NCBI GenBank assembly: GCA_949300345.1
Contig: CASGDR010000001.1
Location: 62,001-126,000, forward strand
Origin: an uncultured bacterium
GTDB taxonomy: Bacteria > Bacillota_I > Bacilli_A > RFN20 > CAG-826
Direction: 5' to 3'
DNA length: 64,000 bases
The position numbers and the translations under genes are program-made. Position 1 is the first letter of the stretch, and every line of letters begins with the position of its first letter. The notes beneath the pieces were generated by a model. It was not told the DNA's origin. It did no database searches and saw only the letters and a list, made by a program, of their open reading frames with translations. Shown here in pieces: positions 26,240 through 34,093 of the stretch.

Positions 26240-27187
26240 TTAGCCCTTGACGGCGCCCCCGGTAACGCCGGAGATATAGTACTTCTGCATGCACAGGAAG
26301 ACGATGACGACCGGAATCGAGACGATGACCGCGCCGGCACAGAACTGGCCCCAGTAGGAATTCTTGTTCTTGCCGTCGTCGCCGCCGTAGATGAAGTTGC
26401 GGAGTAATAGGGCCACCGTCCAGTTGTCCTTTTGGGTGGAGTAGCCGCCCAGCATGTAGCTCGAGGTGATGTATTCGCCCCAGGGCGCCATGAAGGCGGT
26501 AAGGGCGGTGTAGACCACGATGGGCTTGGATAGCGGCAGGATAATCTTATAGAAGATCTGGAAGCGGGTCGCCCCGTCGACCATGGCCGCTTCGTCGATC
26601 TGCTTGGAGATGGTATCGAAGAAGCCCTTGGAGATGTAGTAGCCCATGCCGGCCCCGGCGCAGTAGATGACGGCCAGGATCCAGATGTTGCCGGTGAGGT
26701 TAACGGCTTTGAGCAGCCAATACATGATGATGAGGGAGAGGAAGCCCGGGAACATGCCCATGACCAAATTGATGCGCATCATGGCACCCCTGCTCTTGAA
26801 GCGGAGGCGGGAGAGGCCATAGGCGCTCATCAGGGTAAGCAGGGTCGAGAAGACCATGCAGATGAGGGCCAATAGCAAGGTGGCCGGGAAGGCCCCGAGG
26901 GTCGGGGTAAGGCCGCCACTATCGTTTGCAACATTCATGAAGAAGAAGTTGTAGTTGGAATCGATCAGGGCCCCCGAGGTGTCATACACCTTGTTGGTGA
27001 AGAGGTTGACATATTGCTCGAAGCTCCAGACCTCGGGCCAGAAATCAGCCTGGGAGGCGATGGTCGGGGTCCTGGTCCCGGTGAAGGACTGCAGAATCAG
27101 CCAGAGGATCGGGGAAATCCAGATCAGTGAGAGGATCGTCAATATGATGTAGACGATGACGTCGAGGGTAATTCTTCTTGCTTTCAT
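26240..27187 (-). CDS. Carbohydrate ABC transporter permease, MalG type
   Basis: 315-residue permease with six predicted membrane segments and the EAA loop EAAMVDGATRFQIFYKIILPL near residues 198-218, which docks the ATPase. It pairs with the MalF-like protein just upstream, whose stop overlaps this start (TAATG). Given the neighbouring amylases and pullulanase, the cargo is most likely maltodextrins. No ATPase gene is in the locus. Confidence 0.93.
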   Translation of the reverse strand: MKARRITLDVIVYIILTILSLIWISPILWLILQSFTGTRTPTIASQADFWPEVWSFEQYVNLFTNKVYDTSGALIDSNYNFFFMNVANDSGGLTPTLGAFPATLLLALICMVFSTLLTLMSAYGLSRLRFKSRGAMMRINLVMGMFPGFLSLIIMYWLLKAVNLTGNIWILAVIYCAGAGMGYYISKGFFDTISKQIDEAAMVDGATRFQIFYKIILPLSKPIVVYTALTAFMAPWGEYITSSYMLGGYSTQKDNWTVALLLRNFIYGGDDGKNKNSYWGQFCAGAVIVSIPVVIVFLCMQKYYISGVTGGAVKG

Positions 27188-30096
27188 TATTGGAAGGCCT
27201 CCTCGTTCTTGACGCTGCCAAGGCGGTTATAGACCACCATGGAGATGATGCCGCACACCGCGAAGATCATCATGCCGATGATCGACGCCATGTTGTATTC
27301 CTTTTGGTTGCCGGTGACCATGCGGTAGAGCCAGGTGATCAATAGGTCGGTCCTGGAGGCGGAAGCTACCAAGCCCCCCTGCCCGGCCCCGAGGCCTTCG
27401 GCTCCGATAAGGAAGTAGATGACGTTGAAGTTGTTGATGTTGCCCACGAAGGTGGTAAGCAAGCTGGGTCCGGTGACGAAGAGGATGTAAGGCATAGTGA
27501 TGGAAATCAGTTGCCTGAAGGGTCCGGCCCCGTCGATCCTCGAGGATTCATAGAGGTCTTCGGGGATGTTCATCAAGATGCCTGATACCGAGAGAATGGT
27601 ATAGGGCACGCCGACCCATATGTTGATGATGATGACCATCACCTTGGGCAACAGCGCGTCATTGGCTGTATCGGAGAGGAATTTGATGGGATTGTCGACC
27701 CCGGTTACCGAATAGATGAAGGAGTTGATGGGGCCTGACAGGGAGAGGAGCTGGTTGACTGCGAGTAGTGAGATGAACTGCGGGACGGCGATGGCCAAGA
27801 CGAACATGGTCCTAAACACCGTCTTGCCCTTGATGGACTTGCGGTTGATGACCAGGGCCAAGATGATGCCGATGATATAGTTGGTGAAGGTGGCAAACAC
27901 GGCCCAGATGAGCGTCCAGCCCAATAGATAGACGAAGGTGTAGCTATAGGACTGGGAACCGGAACTGGAGAAGGTACCGAAGAGGTTGGCAAAGCCATCG
28001 ATCGACCAGGTGAAGTAGCCGTCCTGGTTGTGGCGGTCCCAGTTGGTGAACCCGGCCGCGATGGAGATGATAAGCGGCAGGATGCAGACCAGCACGGCAC
28101 CGGCCACGGGCAGGAACATGACCGAGAAGGCGAACTTCTCGTCGGCGAACTGCTTGACCCGTTTGCCGGCCATGACGACCTTGCCATGGAAAGGCGATTT
28201 GGCTTCCGTGACGCTGGATTCGTAGCGCTCGGCCTTCTTTTCAAGAAGGGCAATGGTCTTGGCCTCGTCGTCTTCGGTCTGCTTGATGGCGTCCTTGAAG
28301 TCCCTATAGACCCCTTTGGCGTCATGCTTGGTAAGCCCGATGGAAGTGGTCAGATGCCCGATGAAGGCATCCTTGCCGGTATCATAGACCAAGCGTAGCT
28401 TACGGTAGTTGCGGTAGCATTCCTGGCGGGTTAGCGCCTCATCGAGGGCGTCATGCTTGTAGAGGGTTTCGTATTCGGCGGCCGCCCTTTCGTAATCGAC
28501 CGAGAAATCGGCAACTTCGGCCAGGAAGCGGTTCTTGACCGAAGCCCCCTCTTCCCCGTCCTTGTTCAGACGCCTGAGCAGGCCCAGCGACTTGCTGGCC
28601 ACCTTCTTGGCGGCTTCAAGGGGCACTTCGAAGGCCCCGACGATGGACATGACGGCCTCCTTGACCTTGATGGCATCCCCTTCATTATGGGGTTCAAGGC
28701 CGTTTCTTTGGGAAACCGGATCCCTTTGGTAGATGGCATCATAGAGCAATTGCCCCTTGCCATAGACCCCCGCGAGGATCCTCATGTCGCGGATATAGCT
28801 TTGGTAATCGTTGTATTTGTCGAAGGTGTGGCGGAAGGAAATCGACTGCAAGGAGTAGCCCTTCTTCACATATTCGAGACCCCTCTTGGGTTCATGGTCG
28901 GGCTTTTTGGGCTCGAGATAGCGCTCAAAAGGAGTCGACCAGGTCTTCGAACGGAGCCAGCGGGCAAAGCCCATGTATTTTTCATATAAGTTGTCCTGGA
29001 AGACATGGAAGCTGATGGCAAAGCCCGAACTCTTGTAGGTCCCGTCTTCGAGGGCCTTAGCGCAGGCCTCTTTGAAGGCGACACCTTCCTTTTGGGAAAG
29101 CCGGTATAGCCCGATCGAATCCTTGGCCAAGGACCTAGCGGTCTTCCATCCCACATGGAATTCGGCCTGGATCCTCAGGGCGGCTTCCTCCTTGGCAATC
29201 GGATTCCCCGCCGTAGCGATGCAGGCAACTAGCCTATCGGAGTCCCTATAGGCTCTAGCGGTAACCGAGGGGTCGCGGGCGACCTTCTTGAAATCCAGAT
29301 AGCTTATGTAGCGGGCCGACATCGGGGTATAACCCATCTGGGTCCGCATCAGCTTGTTGACCTTATGCCGGCTTAGGTCTTCGAGGTAGAGGGTCTTTCC
29401 GTCCTTGCCTTCGAAGGTGAATTCGTCATAGTGGTCCAAAACATAGGCGGCATCGCTTCTAGCGGCCCTGAAATCGGGCAGATGGACGATGCGGTAGCAG
29501 TCATACATGCCCCGGATGGACATGAAGTAGATGATGATCCAGCCGATGACCACGAAGATGGAGAAGAAGCCATAGATGAGGACCGAGGGGTTCTCGCCTT
29601 GGCCGATGTCCCATTCACCGAGTACGGGGTTCCAGACATAGATGGGGTCGGTGGAAAGGACGATGACCTTTCCGATATAGGTGACCCCGACCGTCACGGT
29701 GAATACCAATAGCGCCACGTTGGCGATCAGATAGACGAAGCCGTCGAGGTATTGCTTGCGGCGGATGTTTTCGAATCCGGGGATGAGGAAGCTGAGGCGT
29801 CCGCCCCAGTCCACGTCCCTGAACACGCGGCAGACCCATCTCAGACCCTTGTAGATGCCATAGATGACACCGGGGATGAGAAGGACTATGACCTTGAGGA
29901 TCTTGAATAGAGTCAATACGACGTCGATCACTACCCCAAGGACGAACAAAACGATTTTTAGGAAACCGTCTTTGAGGGAACGGCCCGTGGAAATGTACCA
30001 GGCTTCCTTCTGGTTGTCCCCTTCCGCCATCGAAGCGAGGGCGGAATAGTCGGAAGAACCAGTTTCCGAAATGCCGTTATATTCCTTTTCTTCCAT
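27187..30096 (-). CDS. MalF-type ABC permease with 650-residue N-terminal extension
   Basis: 969 residues, about three times a normal permease of this class. Residues about 665-969 are a standard MalF-like domain with six membrane segments and the EAA loop (LYESSRIDGAGPFRQLISITMP, near 848-869). The first 650 residues are extra: hydrophobic segments at about 45-85, 118-146 and 172-195, then a charged, mostly helical soluble region of about 450 residues containing three related helical units (about 309-345, 485-522, 581-615). I recognise no domain in the extension. GGAGG precedes the ATG. The gene has continuous codon structure, so it is a true fusion and not a misread frame. Confidence 0.88.
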   Translation of the reverse strand: MEEKEYNGISETGSSDYSALASMAEGDNQKEAWYISTGRSLKDGFLKIVLFVLGVVIDVVLTLFKILKVIVLLIPGVIYGIYKGLRWVCRVFRDVDWGGRLSFLIPGFENIRRKQYLDGFVYLIANVALLVFTVTVGVTYIGKVIVLSTDPIYVWNPVLGEWDIGQGENPSVLIYGFFSIFVVIGWIIIYFMSIRGMYDCYRIVHLPDFRAARSDAAYVLDHYDEFTFEGKDGKTLYLEDLSRHKVNKLMRTQMGYTPMSARYISYLDFKKVARDPSVTARAYRDSDRLVACIATAGNPIAKEEAALRIQAEFHVGWKTARSLAKDSIGLYRLSQKEGVAFKEACAKALEDGTYKSSGFAISFHVFQDNLYEKYMGFARWLRSKTWSTPFERYLEPKKPDHEPKRGLEYVKKGYSLQSISFRHTFDKYNDYQSYIRDMRILAGVYGKGQLLYDAIYQRDPVSQRNGLEPHNEGDAIKVKEAVMSIVGAFEVPLEAAKKVASKSLGLLRRLNKDGEEGASVKNRFLAEVADFSVDYERAAAEYETLYKHDALDEALTRQECYRNYRKLRLVYDTGKDAFIGHLTTSIGLTKHDAKGVYRDFKDAIKQTEDDEAKTIALLEKKAERYESSVTEAKSPFHGKVVMAGKRVKQFADEKFAFSVMFLPVAGAVLVCILPLIISIAAGFTNWDRHNQDGYFTWSIDGFANLFGTFSSSGSQSYSYTFVYLLGWTLIWAVFATFTNYIIGIILALVINRKSIKGKTVFRTMFVLAIAVPQFISLLAVNQLLSLSGPINSFIYSVTGVDNPIKFLSDTANDALLPKVMVIIINIWVGVPYTILSVSGILMNIPEDLYESSRIDGAGPFRQLISITMPYILFVTGPSLLTTFVGNINNFNVIYFLIGAEGLGAGQGGLVASASRTDLLITWLYRMVTGNQKEYNMASIIGMMIFAVCGIISMVVYNRLGSVKNEEAFQ

Positions 30097-30125
30097 GTTG
30101 GTTTTAGCCTCCGTGTTAAGAGTAA

Positions 30126-30147
30126 GGGGACCGGGTGGCCGGCCCCC
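30126..30147 (-). terminator. Strong intercistronic hairpin between malE-like and malF-like genes
   Basis: Nine-bp stem GGGGGCCGG / CCGGTCCCC (one G-U pair) with a four-base loop, without a U-tract. Such hairpins stabilise the upstream message or cause partial termination, giving more binding protein than permease. Confidence 0.65.
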
Positions 30148-30167
30148 TGGGAATCAGATGGTGCTAA

Positions 30168-31496
30168 TTAATCGTGGATGCTCCAGCCTTTGGAATCGCC
30201 GAGGATGCCAGTGACGGCTTCTTTGACGCTGGCATAGTCACCCCACTGGCTGGCAGTCTTGGCGTTGTTGACGATGCAGTCGCCGAAGTTGGTCATCGGG
30301 GTCCAGAAGTCATCGGTGACGGAGACGCCCTGTCCAACGGTGCGGCCGGCCGCAACCATTCCGCCGAGAGCGACGTTGAACTTGTTGGAGCTGTAAGCGG
30401 GGTCTTCCACGACGGTGAGGTTGGTGACGCCATACTTGGTGGCATCGAAGAAGACCTTGGCGCCTTCATCGGAGACGAAGTAGCGGGCCAGAGCATAGGC
30501 GGCGCGGGCCTTGGCGGTATCGCTTCCGGTGGCAGTGGTGTTGTTGATGCACATACCCTTGAAGCCGTTGAAGGCCTTGAACTCATAAGAGGTCCCGTTG
30601 ACTTCCATGCTCGGGAGGGAGGTGGCAACGATCCTGTCGGGGTCATTGACCTGGGCTTCATAGGTGGCGATGTTGTTCCACTGGATGACAGCGGCAGTCT
30701 GATCGTTGAAGTTGATGTTGGCATTATCCAAGGAGGCAACCAAGCCGCCGGTGGTATTGATGGTGGCACCATACTCCTTGTAGAGATCGGAGATGTGCTG
30801 CAGGCCGGCTAGGACGGTCGGGTTGAGGAAGTTGGCATCGATTTCGGTGCCGTCGGCATTCGGGGTGAATTCGCCTCCGGTAGCCCAGAAGTAGGCGGGA
30901 CTATACCAGGCGTCGCTGATGTCGAAGCAGAAATCCCATCCGTTGGTAGCGCACTTTTGGATGATGGTTTCAAGGCTGAGGACATCGGTGGCACTCAGCT
31001 TCTGGTTGTCATAGATGAGGACATAGGAGTTGTCGGCACGGTGCGGGAAGGCATAGGTATTGCCGTTGATGGAAACGGCATCAAGAACGCCTTCGCCGCA
31101 GTGTTCGACCACGTATTCGGTGTAGGTAGTGCCAAGGCGGGCCAAGGCGTTGGCGTTGACGGCCTTGCGGATGTTGTCGTCGGCGATGGCCATGACGTCG
31201 GCGCAAGCGGAAGCGTCGGAAACAAGCCTGTCACCAACGGCGTTTTCAGCGACGTTTTCGGTGATTTCGACGGTGACGCCGGGGTTGGCCTTTTCGAAGG
31301 CATCGATGACGGCCTGATAGGCGGCGTTGTCACCTTCGGGGCACCAAAGGGAGAGAGAGGCAGGATCAAGGGGCGCTTCGCTGCTGGCTGTGCTGCCGCC
31401 GCCCGGGCCTGTGCTGCCGCCCGTGGGGCCGCAGCCGACTAACGCAAGGAGTCCGGCAGTTGCTAGTACGGCCAATCCATACTTTTTGTTGATCAT
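30168..31496 (-). CDS. Carbohydrate-binding lipoprotein of ABC transporter, MalE type
   Basis: Extracellular solute-binding protein, family 1, 442 residues. Lipobox LVGC near residue 22, Gly/Ser-rich tether, then the first lobe with SLWCPEGDNAAYQAVIDAFEK and NPGVTVEI, and typical family 1 segments (GKTYAFP-like NGNTYAFP, GMCINN, GWSIHD end). It is the first gene of the maltodextrin operon and feeds the two permeases downstream. ATG 31496 was chosen over the longer frame because it starts the signal peptide and has AAAGGAG at the right distance. Confidence 0.92.
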   Translation of the reverse strand: MINKKYGLAVLATAGLLALVGCGPTGGSTGPGGGSTASSEAPLDPASLSLWCPEGDNAAYQAVIDAFEKANPGVTVEITENVAENAVGDRLVSDASACADVMAIADDNIRKAVNANALARLGTTYTEYVVEHCGEGVLDAVSINGNTYAFPHRADNSYVLIYDNQKLSATDVLSLETIIQKCATNGWDFCFDISDAWYSPAYFWATGGEFTPNADGTEIDANFLNPTVLAGLQHISDLYKEYGATINTTGGLVASLDNANINFNDQTAAVIQWNNIATYEAQVNDPDRIVATSLPSMEVNGTSYEFKAFNGFKGMCINNTTATGSDTAKARAAYALARYFVSDEGAKVFFDATKYGVTNLTVVEDPAYSSNKFNVALGGMVAAGRTVGQGVSVTDDFWTPMTNFGDCIVNNAKTASQWGDYASVKEAVTGILGDSKGWSIHD

Positions 31497-31589
31497 TAAA
31501 TTTGCTCCTTTCCAATTGTCTGGGGATCGCATGCCCTAGCGAAACAAGGACATGGCTTTCCCGCTGCAATTTAATCTCAACATGACCAT

Positions 31590-31617
31590 ATTCTATCTAG
31601 GATTGTTCGATATGCAA
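31590..31617 (-). promoter_or_regulatory. Candidate promoter of the maltodextrin operon
   Basis: TAGAAT (31590-31595) with TTGCAT (31612-31617) 16 bases upstream on the minus strand. The -10 is good (5/6), the -35 poor (3/6), which suits a promoter that needs an activator or is set low. Leader to the malE-like ATG is about 88 bases. Confidence 0.55.
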
Positions 31618-31626
31618 GGGGAAAAA

Positions 31627-31638
31627 GTAAGCGCTTAC
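31627..31638. promoter_or_regulatory. CcpA/LacI-type operator upstream of maltodextrin operon
   Basis: Perfect palindrome GTAAGCGCTTAC, 15 of 16 positions fitting the cre consensus when flanks are included. Unlike the site at 21201 it lies upstream of the -35, a placement seen for CcpA-activated genes or for looping repressors. Confidence 0.65.
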
Positions 31639-31639
31639 A

Positions 31640-31888
31640 ACCGTTGGCATCCCAAACATTTGCCTTTTGGCAATCATCCGATGGGACAAGGCTTTTTTAA
31701 GTGAATGGGCAGGATAACACCCTTTCGGAATCAAACGAACGGGGAAAATTAGCCGAAGTTGGTTACATAAGCCTTTCCAGAGCGTTTTAGATTCTCATAT
31801 ATACTTCTTGAGATGGGCGCATACGTATCGTGCGCGCATATACACGCTCTAGATAGACAATGGACAATAAAGAATGGCTTGGGCAAAA
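31640..31888. other. Noncoding stretch between the maltodextrin promoter and rpsU terminator
   Basis: About 250 bases with no credible open frame, AT-richer than average. It holds one small hairpin (GCGCA...TGCGC, 31817-31835). I recognise no RNA family. Confidence 0.4.
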
Positions 31889-31908
31889 GAAAACGCCCCT
31901 AAGGGCGT
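31889..31908 (-). terminator. Terminator of rpsU
   Basis: ACGCCC / GGGCGT stem (31893-31898, 31903-31908) with loop TTAG, followed by TTTTCTTTTG on the minus strand. Confidence 0.88.
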
Positions 31909-31914
31909 AGGGCC

Positions 31915-32091
31915 TTACCACTTCTTGCGGCGGGCCAGCTCGGATTTCATCTTGCGCTTGAGGGAGGTCTTCAGGTAGAACTCGCGCTTGCGGGTCTCTA
32001 GCAAGACGCCGGACTTGTTGACCGAACGCTTGAAGCGCCTGAGGGCTTCGTCGAGGGATTCCCCTTCCCGTACCACGGTTTTGACGCTCAT
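31915..32091 (-). CDS. rpsU: 30S ribosomal protein S21
   Basis: 58 residues, basic, with the S21 signature [12 protein letters not shown] near the N-terminus and [12 protein letters not shown] in the middle. The ATG at 32091 has AAGGAAGG upstream; the longer frame to 32151 overlaps the promoter and is not used. Monocistronic, with its own promoter and terminator. Confidence 0.97.
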   Translation of the reverse strand: MSVKTVVREGESLDEALRRFKRSVNKSGVLLETRKREFYLKTSLKRKMKSELARRKKW

Positions 32092-32122
32092 TGATTTCAC
32101 CTTCCTTTCGCGAAACGCGTTT

Positions 32123-32151
32123 ATTTTAGGAGGTAGGAACCTTCTTATCAA
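32123..32151 (-). promoter_or_regulatory. Promoter of rpsU
   Basis: TTGATA (32146-32151), 17-base spacer, TAAAAT (32123-32128) on the minus strand; each hexamer is 5/6. Predicted leader about 25 bases. Confidence 0.8.
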
Positions 32152-32379
32152 CTAGAATCACTCGCCCAATGCGGACAAAACAGCAAGGAGCCATCTTCAT
32201 CCCTACAATACCCAATGGGAAAAGACTTGATTCAAGAATTACGATCCCCATGGTGCCATCTGGAGAATATATACCAGACCATGGCAATGCTCCTGGTGCG
32301 TTAGCCCCATATATAGTGCCCAAGGAAGGAATTTGGCGCTCATCCCCTTTTGTCCCATCAAAAACCGCTCCCCTTCCTG
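32152..32379. other. Unexplained stretch between divergent rpsU and deoC
   Basis: About 230 bases between two divergent genes. One frame on each strand is free of stops (71 codons on plus, over 100 on minus), but neither has a ribosome binding site or a recognisable protein. Could be a gene remnant. No RNA family recognised. Confidence 0.35.
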
Positions 32380-32385
32380 TATAAT
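32380..32385 (+). promoter_or_regulatory. -10 element of deoC
   Basis: Perfect TATAAT preceded by TG, 20 bases upstream of the deoC ATG; no clear -35 at normal spacing. The leader carries AGAGGA as ribosome binding site. Confidence 0.55.
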
Positions 32386-32405
32386 TTGCCCTAGAGGAAC
32401 AGACA

Positions 32406-33047
32406 ATGGAAAACCTAGCCAAATACATCGACCACACCCTTCTTAAGGCCACGGCCAAGAAGGAGGACATCAAAAAGCTCTGCCTAGAGGCCAAGGAGTA
32501 TCATTTCGCCTCCGTATGCGTCAATCCCTGCTACGTGGGTTATTGCCACGCTTTGCTCAAGAATAGCGATGTCAAGGTCTGCACCGTGATCGGCTTCCCC
32601 CTAGGGGCCAATACCCCCACCACCAAGTGCCAGGAAGCCCAGGAGGCTGTCCGCCTTGGAGCCCAGGAAGTCGATATGGTCATCAATATCGCAGATGCCA
32701 AGGACGGGAACTTCAAGGCCATCGAGGAGGAAATCGCCCTAGTCAAGAAGGCCTCCTACCCCGCCTTATTGAAAGTGATTCTGGAGACCTGCTACCTAAG
32801 CGACGAGGAAATTGTGCAAGCCTGCAAGGCCGCAAAAGCGGCCAAGGCCGACTTCGTGAAGACCTCCACCGGCTTTGGGACCGGGGGTGCCACTACCCAC
32901 CACGTCGAACTGATGAGAAAGACCGTGGGACCGGATATGGGCGTCAAGGCCTCAGGCGGGGTAAGAAGCAAGGAAGATGCCCTGGATATGATCAAGGCCG
33001 GGGCCACTAGGATCGGGACCAGCAATGGCCTAGCCATCGTCGAATAA
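32406..33047 (+). CDS. deoC: Deoxyribose-phosphate aldolase
   Basis: Cleaves 2-deoxyribose 5-phosphate to acetaldehyde and glyceraldehyde 3-phosphate in deoxynucleoside catabolism. Class I aldolase with its catalytic set intact: DHTLLK near 9-14, Asp90 in EVDMVIN, Schiff-base Lys152 in FVKTSTGFG and Lys181 in VKASGGVR. Length 213 is normal. Followed nine bases later by a glycosyltransferase gene on the same strand. No other deo gene is in the window. Confidence 0.97.
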   Translation: MENLAKYIDHTLLKATAKKEDIKKLCLEAKEYHFASVCVNPCYVGYCHALLKNSDVKVCTVIGFPLGANTPTTKCQEAQEAVRLGAQEVDMVINIADAKDGNFKAIEEEIALVKKASYPALLKVILETCYLSDEEIVQACKAAKAAKADFVKTSTGFGTGGATTHHVELMRKTVGPDMGVKASGGVRSKEDALDMIKAGATRIGTSNGLAIVE

Positions 33048-33055
33048 GCCGCAGA

Positions 33056-34093
33056 ATGGACAAGAAACTGAGGATATTGATGCTTTCCACTGCCGATTCG
33101 GTGGAAGGACAGGGCGTGGGTTCGGCCTACAAGGAACTGCTCAAGCTTTTGGATGACTGCCCCGAATTCGAGGTCAAGGTCAATAAGGGCAACAAATGCG
33201 ACATCCGCCACGTCCATACGGTCAATCCGACCTATTTTTTGAAGATGAACAGGAAGGGCGTGAACGTGGCCTATGTCCACTTCCTGCCCGATACCCTGGA
33301 CGGTTCTTTGAAACTGCCCAAGCCCATCTTCGCCATCTTCAAATGGTATGTGAGGAAGTTCTACAGGAAGGCCGATGAGATCGTCGTGGTCAACCCCATC
33401 TTCATCAAGCCCCTCGTGGAAATGGGCATCAAGGAAGAAAACATCACCTACATCCCTAACTTCGTCGACCATAATGACTTCAAAAAAGACGAAGGGCTAA
33501 GGAAGGCCACTAGGGAAAAATATGGGCTTAAACAAGACGCCTTCCTAGTCCTCGGGGTCGGACAGGTCCAGCACCGCAAGGGGGTGCTCGACTTCATCGA
33601 AGTGGCCAAGAAAAATCCGGATGTTTCCTTCGTCTGGGCCGGGGGTTTCTCCTTCGGCAGGATCACCGACGGCTACAAGGAACTCGAAAAGGTCTATAGC
33701 AATCCGCCTAGCAACGTGAAGTTCATCGGCATCATCAAGCGCGAGGAAATGAATGCCGTCTACAATATGGCCGACGTCCTTTTCATGCCCTCCTACAACG
33801 AGCTCTTCCCCATGGCCATCCTCGAGGCGGTCAATCTCTCCCGCCCGGTGCTGCTTAGGGACCTCGAGCTATATGAGGACATCCTATTCGGCAATTACCT
33901 AAAGGCCTCCGACAATGACGGATTCAGCGCGCAAATCGCTAGACTAAGGGAAGATCCTTCATTTTATGAAGAGGCGGCTCAAAAAAGCGCGGCCATCGCC
34001 GACTACTATTCCAGGGAGCATGTGCAGGCCTTATGGAAAGAGTACTATCCTAGGGTTTACGCCAAATATCCCAAGAAGCGGCGGAAGTCATAG
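33056..34093 (+). CDS. GT4 glycosyltransferase, likely membrane glycolipid synthase
   Basis: GT-B retaining glycosyltransferase, 345 residues. The N-terminal MLSTADSVEGQGVGSAYKE, HVHTVNPTYFLK and YVHFLPDTLDGSL segments match, from memory, the CpoA/LafB-like group that adds a second sugar to glucosyl-diacylglycerol in Gram-positives. The C-lobe has VGQVQHRKG near 162 and the EX7E nucleotide-sugar motif in NELFPMAILEA near 245. Basic C-terminus (KKRRKS) fits membrane association. No Shine-Dalgarno; likely coupled to deoC. Product assignment is an inference. Confidence 0.78.
   Translation: MDKKLRILMLSTADSVEGQGVGSAYKELLKLLDDCPEFEVKVNKGNKCDIRHVHTVNPTYFLKMNRKGVNVAYVHFLPDTLDGSLKLPKPIFAIFKWYVRKFYRKADEIVVVNPIFIKPLVEMGIKEENITYIPNFVDHNDFKKDEGLRKATREKYGLKQDAFLVLGVGQVQHRKGVLDFIEVAKKNPDVSFVWAGGFSFGRITDGYKELEKVYSNPPSNVKFIGIIKREEMNAVYNMADVLFMPSYNELFPMAILEAVNLSRPVLLRDLELYEDILFGNYLKASDNDGFSAQIARLREDPSFYEEAAQKSAAIADYYSREHVQALWKEYYPRVYAKYPKKRRKS

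Noticed and set aside
31640-31888. Small regulatory RNA upstream of rpsU terminator
   Set aside because: Only one small hairpin is visible and no promoter or terminator frames it. Not enough to call.
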